Source of the DNA: Minisyncoccota bacterium
GTDB taxonomy: Bacteria > Patescibacteriota > Minisyncoccia > Phycocordibacterales > UBA5272
DNA: 35,808 nt
Assembly (NCBI GenBank): GCA_018063165.1
Contig: JAGOQU010000001.1
Coordinates: 1-35,808, forward strand
Reading direction: 5' to 3'
In this document: positions 30,483-35,808 of the stretch, in pieces
Layout of the letters: every line of letters starts with the position of its first letter
How positions within the stretch are numbered: the first letter of the stretch is position 1
Notes under the pieces: model-generated
Databases searched by the model: none
Told to the model about the DNA's origin: nothing
The model's input: the letters and a program-made list of their open reading frames with translations, nothing else
Program-made: the position numbers and the translations under genes

Positions 30483-32972
30483 ATGGCAAAAAAGATAACT
30501 CCACAAGAAGAACCAATCGTGCCTGCATCAGCTCATGTAGGACTTCATCCAGTTAATATTGCTCAAGAAATGCGTGAAGCATATCTTGACTATGCAATGT
30601 CAGTTATTACGTCACGAGCACTTCCTGATGCGCGTGATGGTCTCAAACCTGTACATCGTCGTATCCTATATTCTATGAATAATATGGGGCTCACACCAGG
30701 CGCTAAGTTTCGTAAATCTGCAACCATTGTTGGAGATGTACTTGGTAACTATCACCCACATGGTGATGCGTCTGTATATGATGCGATGGTAAAGTCTGCT
30801 CAAGATTTTTCGTATCGTTATCCTCTTGTGATGGGACAAGGTAACTTTGGTTCTATAGATGGTGACGGTGCAGCGGCATATCGTTATACAGAAGCAAAAA
30901 TGTCAAAAGTGTCTATGGAAATGCTTCGTGACATAGAAAAAGACACAGTTCAGATGGAACCTAACTACGATGGAAGTAAAAAAGAGCCTCGAGTACTTCC
31001 TACTGCTGTACCTAACCTTCTTTTAAATGGAACACTCGGTATTGCTGTAGGTATGGCGACAAATATTCCACCACACAATCTTTCAGAAATTGTTGACGCT
31101 ACCACTCATTTAATTGATAGTCCTCAAGCTACGACAGAAGATCTTTGTGAGTTCGTTAAAGGTCCAGACTTTCCTCTTGGGGGTATTGCCTTTGGTCAGG
31201 CAGATATTCGTGCTGCGTATGCAACTGGACGTGGTGGTGTAACTGTTCGTGGTGAAGCTGAAATATTTGAAACTAAGAATGGTCAATTCCAGATTATTAT
31301 TACGTCAATTCCTTTTCGTGTTCTTAAAAGTAATTTAATTGAAAATATTGCTGATCTAGTACGTGATAAAAAAATAGAAGGCATAAAAGGTCTTCGTGAT
31401 GAATCGACAAAAGATATTCGTGTCGTTATTGATTTAAAGAGTGGTACACAACCACAGAAAGTTCTTAATTATTTATATAAACATACAGAGCTTGAAAGTG
31501 TTTTCCATTATAACGTTGTAGCACTTGTAGATGGTGTACCTCAGACTCTCGGTCTTAAAGGTGCTCTTGAGTCTTTTATCGGACATAGAAAAGAAGTTGT
31601 ACGTCGTCGTACAGAATTTGATCTCAAACGTGCTCTAGAAAAAGAGCATATTTTACTAGGTCTCAAAAAAGCACTCGATCATATTGATGAAATTATTAAG
31701 ACTATTCGTGCTTCGAAAGATACTCCTGATGCTCATGCACAACTTGTTAAGAAATTTAAATTTTCTGATATACAAGCAACAGCTATTCTTGAAATGAAGC
31801 TTCAGCGTTTAGCTGGTCTTGAACGTAAGAAAATAGAAGATGATCTTAAAGCAGTACAAATACTCATAGCAGAACTTCAAGCGATACTTGCTTCTGTAAA
31901 GAAGATGATGTCTATCATTAAAGGTGAGCTTGCAGATATTAAAGATAAATATGGTGATGCTCGTCGTACAAAAATAGTTAAGCATAAAGCAAAAGAATTT
32001 AACCCAGAAGATCTTATTGCTGATCGTGAAGAGGTTCTTGTGTATACATCTGGCGGATATGTTAAGCGTACTGACCCAGATGAATTCCGAACTCAGAAGC
32101 GAGGTGGTGTAGGTGTTGTTGATCTTAATACAAAAGAAGAAGATTTCGTGACTATGTCTCTTACGACATCGACACACAGTGATATGCTCTTCTTTACTGA
32201 CAAAGGTAAAGCGTATCAGATTAAGATGTATGATCTTCCAGAAGGAAAGCGTGCGACACGTGGTAAGAGTATTATGAACTTCCTTCAACTTTCTGATGGA
32301 GAAAAAGTGACAAGTATACTTCCAATGCCAAAGGAAATGAAACAAGCGAAAGGAAAAGAAAATGAAGGTGTGTCACTTATGATGATCACCAAAGATGGTA
32401 CAGTAAAGAAATCGTCCGCTGAAAGCTTTAAAGATGTTCGTCGTAACGGTCTTATTGCGATCAAGCTTGAAGAGGGTGACGAGCTACTTGCTACATTGTT
32501 TGTTCGTGACGAAGACAGTGTCATCCTGACAACAAATAACGGTCAATCAATACGCTTTAGTCATACAGACGTTCGTGAGATGGGGAGAACGGCTGCTGGT
32601 GTTATTGGTATGAAGTTAGATAAAGGAGATGTTATTGTCGCCGCAGACAAAATCCCTGGAGGAACAAAAGGTGCAGAACTTCTTATTATGACTGGTAATG
32701 GATATGGAAAGAAAACAAAGCTTTCAGAATATAAGATACAAAAGCGTGGAGGTAGTGGTATAAAGACAGTAAAAGTAACAGATAAAACAGGTAAACTTAT
32801 GATTGCTCGTGTTGTTACTGCAGAAAACGAAGAGATACTTGCTGTGTCAAAAGATTCACAAGTGATTCGTACAGAACTTACTTCTATTCCGACACTTGGA
32901 AGAGATACTCAAGGTGTTCGTATTATGAAGTTACGTGAAGGGGATACACTAGCATCGTTTAATCTTCTTTAA
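30483..32972 (+). CDS. gyrA: DNA gyrase subunit A (type IIA topoisomerase A subunit)
   Basis: GyrA forms the DNA gate of gyrase. The 829-aa protein has the breakage-reunion domain (about 20-500) with catalytic Tyr135 in AAYRYTE and the quinolone region [10 protein letters not shown]. That region has Ala96-Ser97 where Escherichia coli has Ser83-Ala84; Ala at this place occurs in mycobacteria with lower quinolone sensitivity. The coiled-coil gate is followed by a six-bladed C-terminal propeller (about 510-829). The GyrA box is QKRGGVG (near 537) instead of QRRGGKG, and another blade carries QKRGGSG. The degenerate box leaves open whether the enzyme supercoils strongly or behaves more like ParC. 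No gyrB or parE is in the window. Confidence 0.94.
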   Translation: MAKKITPQEEPIVPASAHVGLHPVNIAQEMREAYLDYAMSVITSRALPDARDGLKPVHRRILYSMNNMGLTPGAKFRKSATIVGDVLGNYHPHGDASVYDAMVKSAQDFSYRYPLVMGQGNFGSIDGDGAAAYRYTEAKMSKVSMEMLRDIEKDTVQMEPNYDGSKKEPRVLPTAVPNLLLNGTLGIAVGMATNIPPHNLSEIVDATTHLIDSPQATTEDLCEFVKGPDFPLGGIAFGQADIRAAYATGRGGVTVRGEAEIFETKNGQFQIIITSIPFRVLKSNLIENIADLVRDKKIEGIKGLRDESTKDIRVVIDLKSGTQPQKVLNYLYKHTELESVFHYNVVALVDGVPQTLGLKGALESFIGHRKEVVRRRTEFDLKRALEKEHILLGLKKALDHIDEIIKTIRASKDTPDAHAQLVKKFKFSDIQATAILEMKLQRLAGLERKKIEDDLKAVQILIAELQAILASVKKMMSIIKGELADIKDKYGDARRTKIVKHKAKEFNPEDLIADREEVLVYTSGGYVKRTDPDEFRTQKRGGVGVVDLNTKEEDFVTMSLTTSTHSDMLFFTDKGKAYQIKMYDLPEGKRATRGKSIMNFLQLSDGEKVTSILPMPKEMKQAKGKENEGVSLMMITKDGTVKKSSAESFKDVRRNGLIAIKLEEGDELLATLFVRDEDSVILTTNNGQSIRFSHTDVREMGRTAAGVIGMKLDKGDVIVAADKIPGGTKGAELLIMTGNGYGKKTKLSEYKIQKRGGSGIKTVKVTDKTGKLMIARVVTAENEEILAVSKDSQVIRTELTSIPTLGRDTQGVRIMKLREGDTLASFNLL

Positions 32973-32992
32973 GATACTATAGTTATAAACAT

Positions 32993-33023
32993 AAAAAAGT
33001 TACTCAAAAAGAGTAACTTTTTT
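32993..33023. terminator. Terminator after gyrA
   Basis: A perfect 13-bp stem (AAAAAAGTTACTC) with loop AAAAA and a T-tract lies 20 bp after the gyrA stop. Confidence 0.93.
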
Positions 33024-33049
33024 ATTACACAATAGTAGTAAATACGGTG

Positions 33050-33055
33050 TATACT
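33050..33055 (+). promoter_or_regulatory. -10 element of the 108-aa gene, leaderless start
   Basis: TATACT ends 9 bp before ATG 33065, with no room for a Shine-Dalgarno. It sets the start at 33065 rather than the in-frame GTG 33047, which would overlap the -10. Confidence 0.6.
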
Positions 33056-33064
33056 GTATGGTAT

Positions 33065-33391
33065 ATGGAACATATAGAAGATGATAAAAATTGTGAGGTA
33101 GAAAAAAATAATGCGTTTACAGAAGAAAAGATTTTCATTCGAGGTATTGGTATGATATCTCTTGCTCAAGCAACAGAAGAGGCAAAAGAAGAAGTCATAG
33201 GCGATATTTTTGTAGGTAATGGTTTTACGCTTGCTAATTTAGAAAAAATAGAAGAAGATGCAAGTGATTTAAGAAGAGATGGGCTTGTTACAAGTGAAGA
33301 GTTAAGATCATATCACGATCAAATGATTAAAAATATTGAAAGAAAATTAATCATACGCGAAGCTCTTAAAATGAGAGAATTTGAAAAATAG
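33065..33391 (+). CDS. Small acidic helical protein (108 aa), unknown
   Basis: The protein starts MEHIEDDKNCEVEKN and is Glu-rich. Predicted helices include SLAQATEEAKEEVIGDIF and a long C-terminal one (TSEELRSYHDQMIKNIERKL). There is no membrane segment and no recognised motif. It is monocistronic, between the gyrA terminator and a second terminator at 33439-33467. Function unknown. Confidence 0.7.
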   Translation: MEHIEDDKNCEVEKNNAFTEEKIFIRGIGMISLAQATEEAKEEVIGDIFVGNGFTLANLEKIEEDASDLRRDGLVTSEELRSYHDQMIKNIERKLIIREALKMREFEK

Positions 33392-33438
33392 TACAAGTAG
33401 TTTAGGAGTTTTGCATCGTTTGAGATTTTTTTTATATA

Positions 33439-33467
33439 AAAACAGATACGTATAAAGTATCTGTTTT
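33439..33467. terminator. Bidirectional terminator
   Basis: An 11-bp perfect stem (AAAACAGATAC) has a 7-nt loop and T-rich sequence on both strands. It separates the 108-aa gene from the convergent gene ending at 33479. Confidence 0.88.
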
Positions 33468-33478
33468 ATTTTTTTTGA

Positions 33479-33958
33479 TTATGTTCCTATAAAAAGACAA
33501 TATGCACTATCTTCTCCCATAATAGGAATATATTCATATATAGAAATTTCATCTAACTGCATATCAACTGGACCACCACGCAAGTCACCACTTTTCGTAA
33601 GTTTTGCATGTTCCCAGAAGAAAAATTCCATAGAGGTAATACATTCTTCTGGTTCTTGGTTTTTGTTGGTGATATCAATAGATGGAAAAGATAAGTGCAT
33701 GCCAGAAATAAGTACAGACACACCTTCTGTTGTAGCAACACCTCTTCCAGATATTCTGTGTGCAAGAGCTTTGAATATTTCTTGTATTTGTACTCTTGAT
33801 AACTCAGGAAATTCACAAAGATCTAATTCTTTTGCTGTGATGAGTAATTTTGTATATATTCGAAATGTGTCAGGTAGCACATCGAAACTAAGTAATGTGC
33901 ATTCCCCAAATGTCGGTATATGTAGTGTTAAAGACTCAGTTTTCTTACTGGTGAGCAT
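33479..33958 (-). CDS. Uncharacterised protein (159 aa)
   Basis: The start MLTSKKTESL at 33958 is chosen because TTGGAGAAA lies about 6 nt upstream, one of the clearer Shine-Dalgarno sites in the window; the open frame extends to 34054 without such support. The protein is mixed alpha/beta and acidic, with TLHIPTFGECTLLSF, an AHRISGRGVATTEGVSVLIS segment and EFFFWEHAKL near the end. There is no membrane segment. I do not recognise a family. It is divergent from the methyltransferase gene at 34093. Confidence 0.68.
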   Translation of the reverse strand: MLTSKKTESLTLHIPTFGECTLLSFDVLPDTFRIYTKLLITAKELDLCEFPELSRVQIQEIFKALAHRISGRGVATTEGVSVLISGMHLSFPSIDITNKNQEPEECITSMEFFFWEHAKLTKSGDLRGGPVDMQLDEISIYEYIPIMGEDSAYCLFIGT

Positions 33959-34077
33959 GATATTTCTCCAAGTGAAAGTGTCCAATGTAATACTACATGA
34001 CTCTATACACAGAAGCAAGGAAGGGGTTATAAGAAATATGTATAATTTGTCCACTAGTAAGTAATACGTAGTAACTA

Positions 34078-34083
34078 TATACT
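34078..34083 (+). promoter_or_regulatory. -10 element of the methyltransferase gene
   Basis: TATACT ends 9 bp before ATG 34093, again predicting a leaderless mRNA. Confidence 0.6.
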
Positions 34084-34092
34084 ATATGTATT

Positions 34093-34611
34093 ATGTTTTT
34101 AACACCAGAGCATCTCGTACGAGAATTATATTTAAAACCAGGTGATCGTGTGGCTGATATTGGTTGTGGTACCGGTGCGTATACAATAGCACTTGCAGAA
34201 GAGGTTGGAGAAATGGGGCAAGTGTATGCAGTAGATGTACATCGTGAAGCGCTTCATACGCTAATAGGTACCTTAGAAAAAAGAAATATACAAAATGTTG
34301 AAATGTTATGGGCTGATGCCGAAGAATATATTCCTATAGACGGTTTTAGTCTTGACGCTGTTGTTGTTTCTAATGTTCTTTTTCAAGTATCTAATATACA
34401 TTCTTTACTTGCAAATGTATTAAAAATTCTTAAACCAGAAGGACAGCTTCTTATTGTGGAGTGGAGCGATAGTCATGGTGGTGTGGGTCCGCACAAAGAT
34501 CATGTTATTGATGAACAGTATGCAGAAAAATGTGTCGTACATAATCATTTTAGAATTCTAAAAAGACTTCCTGCTGGTGATTTTCATTATGCATTTATTG
34601 CACTTAGTTAG
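34093..34611 (+). CDS. Class I SAM-dependent methyltransferase (Methyltransf_11/25-like)
   Basis: This 172-aa soluble enzyme has motif I VADIGCGTGAYT (residues about 20-31), the acidic strand VYAVDVHREAL, motif II with ADAEEY, and the substrate-side VVVSNVLFQV and LKPEGQLLIVEW strands. UbiE-, ArsM- and protein-methylating enzymes share this plan, so the substrate cannot be told. It is short, with little beyond the SAM-binding core. It has its own -10 box and lies 88 bp before the solute-binding protein gene. Confidence 0.88.
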   Translation: MFLTPEHLVRELYLKPGDRVADIGCGTGAYTIALAEEVGEMGQVYAVDVHREALHTLIGTLEKRNIQNVEMLWADAEEYIPIDGFSLDAVVVSNVLFQVSNIHSLLANVLKILKPEGQLLIVEWSDSHGGVGPHKDHVIDEQYAEKCVVHNHFRILKRLPAGDFHYAFIALS

Positions 34612-34699
34612 TGTCTGTTAATGAGACCTTAGACTCTATTAACTTTGTGTGTACTACACTTCTGTGAAATAGTTGATAAACGTTATATACTAAGTGTAT
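34612..34699 (+). promoter_or_regulatory. Promoter region of the solute-binding protein gene
   Basis: TATACT (34686-34691) ends 8 bp before ATG 34700, which again predicts a leaderless start. No convincing -35 is seen. Confidence 0.5.
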
Positions 34700-35808
34700 A
34701 TGGTATCAAAAATTATTCTAGGTTTCGGTCTTTTCGCTGCATTATTCGCTATACTTATTTTTTCTGGGAAAATTAATCTTGGAAAGACTGTGTCGACACC
34801 TTCAGGTGAAGTCACGATGTGGGGGACATTTTCTGAAGAAAAAATGAATCGTTTTATACAAAATTTTAACATAGAAGCAAAAACATATAAAATAAATTAC
34901 GTTGAAGTTTCGGAATCATCTTTTGACCAAAGACTTCTTGAAGCACTTGCTAGTGGTACAGGACCAGATCTTATTTTGGCACCTTATCAAACAATACTCG
35001 CTCAAGCATCTCGTATATCACCATATCAAATAAATGAAAAGACTTTTAAAGATAGATTTTTTGACGGTAGTTTTTTGTTACACACACCAAGTGGAGCATT
35101 AGCACTCCCTGTTAGTATAGATCCTATGGTTCTTTTTTATAATCGCACTCTTCTCTCAAAACATGGCATAGCCAATCCTCCAAAAGACTGGAATGAGGTT
35201 ATGTCCATGGTTCAGAATATTACTATTCTTAATGACAGAAAACAATTTATTGAATCGGGTATTGCTCTAGGTACACCAAATACACCGTATGCAAAAGACA
35301 TTCTCATGACTATTGTTGCACAGCTTGGTCAAAAACCAGTACTAAAAACATACAACGGTGACGGTATGTCAGTGAGAAGTATGACAGCCAATAAACCTAT
35401 AATTGAAGATGGTGATGTATTTCCTCTTGCTACCACACTTCGTTTTTTTACACACTTCGCTGACCCGCTAAGTGTTTTATATTCATGGAATCAATCATCG
35501 GGTAATGCAGAAGATGTATTTTTGGCAGAAAAACTTGCTATGTATATAGGATATTATAGTGATTTTGTAAGTTTTCGTGCGCGTAACCCGCGAGCTGAGA
35601 TAGAAATGACTACACTTCCTCAGTCAAAAGGATATTATACAAATGTAACCGGGATGCGTATGTATGCTGTTGCAACTCTTAGTAAAACAAGGAATTATTC
35701 TGTTTCAAAATATGTACAAGAAATGCTTTCTTATGGAAAACATGCTGATTCTCTTGCTGTAATTATTGGAGGGGTGCCAGCATATAAAGATTATTTAAAA
35801 AAAGAGGG
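34700..35808 (+). CDS. Extracellular solute-binding protein, membrane-anchored (3' end cut by window)
   Basis: The frame is open from ATG 34700 to the window end (369 codons seen). MVSKIILGFGLFAALFAILIF is an N-terminal membrane anchor without a lipobox Cys, so it is held by a helix rather than lipid. The rest has the cluster B/sugar type binding-protein plan: GEVTMWGTFSEEKMN, an ALASGTGPDLILAP signature, PVSIDPMVLFYNRTLL, PPKDWNEVMSMV, and VFLAEKLAMYIGYYSD in the second lobe. ABC importers of this type take up sugars or oligosaccharides. The matching permease and ATPase genes would be expected downstream, outside the window. Confidence 0.9.
   Translation, partial: MVSKIILGFGLFAALFAILIFSGKINLGKTVSTPSGEVTMWGTFSEEKMNRFIQNFNIEAKTYKINYVEVSESSFDQRLLEALASGTGPDLILAPYQTILAQASRISPYQINEKTFKDRFFDGSFLLHTPSGALALPVSIDPMVLFYNRTLLSKHGIANPPKDWNEVMSMVQNITILNDRKQFIESGIALGTPNTPYAKDILMTIVAQLGQKPVLKTYNGDGMSVRSMTANKPIIEDGDVFPLATTLRFFTHFADPLSVLYSWNQSSGNAEDVFLAEKLAMYIGYYSDFVSFRARNPRAEIEMTTLPQSKGYYTNVTGMRMYAVATLSKTRNYSVSKYVQEMLSYGKHADSLAVIIGGVPAYKDYLKKE

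Overview
The window looks like a chromosomal segment from an ultra-small, AT-rich bacterium of the Candidatus Patescibacteria (CPR), most likely a Parcubacteria-type lineage. This is an inference from gene style. The supporting signs are a short basic bS21, compact proteins such as a 176-aa peptidyl-tRNA hydrolase, pilins of the 'AINPGKQ' type, TM-anchored and degenerate enzyme relatives, and very short leaders. Genes read through normally with the standard bacterial code, and UGA is not used as a glycine codon.

Layout. 1-2947: membrane-anchored methyltransferase, stand-alone response regulator, and a MEMO-like/CapA fusion. 3018-10835: a type IV pilus locus with the PilB ATPase, PilC platform, four minor or unusual prepilins (one a 770-residue adhesin-like pilin) and two tandem major-type pilins. 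A cytosolic histidine kinase (10846-11655) closes this run. 11720-13405 (minus): an HTH-MurA fusion and tRNA-Ser(CGA). 13484-15118: an NRAMP-like transporter and a TfoX-N protein. 15115-16857 (minus): ABC exporter. 16984-23400 (minus): a housekeeping block read lepB, hisS, rpsU, ybeY, ftsA, ftsZ, trxB. 23520-24797: pth and an unknown gene. 24834-26134: a DksA/TraR zinc-finger gene and an IS481-like insertion sequence. 26215-28801: a small unknown gene, ribosomal protein S1, and three small unknown genes with strong ribosome binding sites. 28802-29231: a gene-poor stretch with a strongly foldable element. 29232-33391: degenerate metallo-beta-lactamase-fold protein, small membrane protein, gyrA and a small unknown gene. 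33479-35808: unknown gene, a methyltransferase, and a solute-binding protein cut by the window edge.

How it works together. The first 11.6 kb could build and sense a surface pilus: motor, platform, tip-type minor pilins, a large adhesin and two exchangeable major pilins, with a two-component pair at the two ends. The central block covers division (FtsA, FtsZ), translation and export (LepB, HisS, S21, YbeY, Pth). Regulation is visible in the DNA. Many genes have a TATACT-like -10 box only 7-9 bp from the start codon, which implies leaderless mRNAs, while a minority have clear Shine-Dalgarno sites. The insertion sequence carries TTGACA at both tips, each exactly 17 bp from a -10-like hexamer in the flanking DNA, so it may drive both neighbours.

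The most interesting points are the outward promoters of the insertion sequence, the structured element at 29012-29093, the pilin-adhesin, the tandem pilins sharing 135 identical bases, and the enzyme-fold proteins that have lost metal ligands (MEMO-like domain, metallo-beta-lactamase-like protein).
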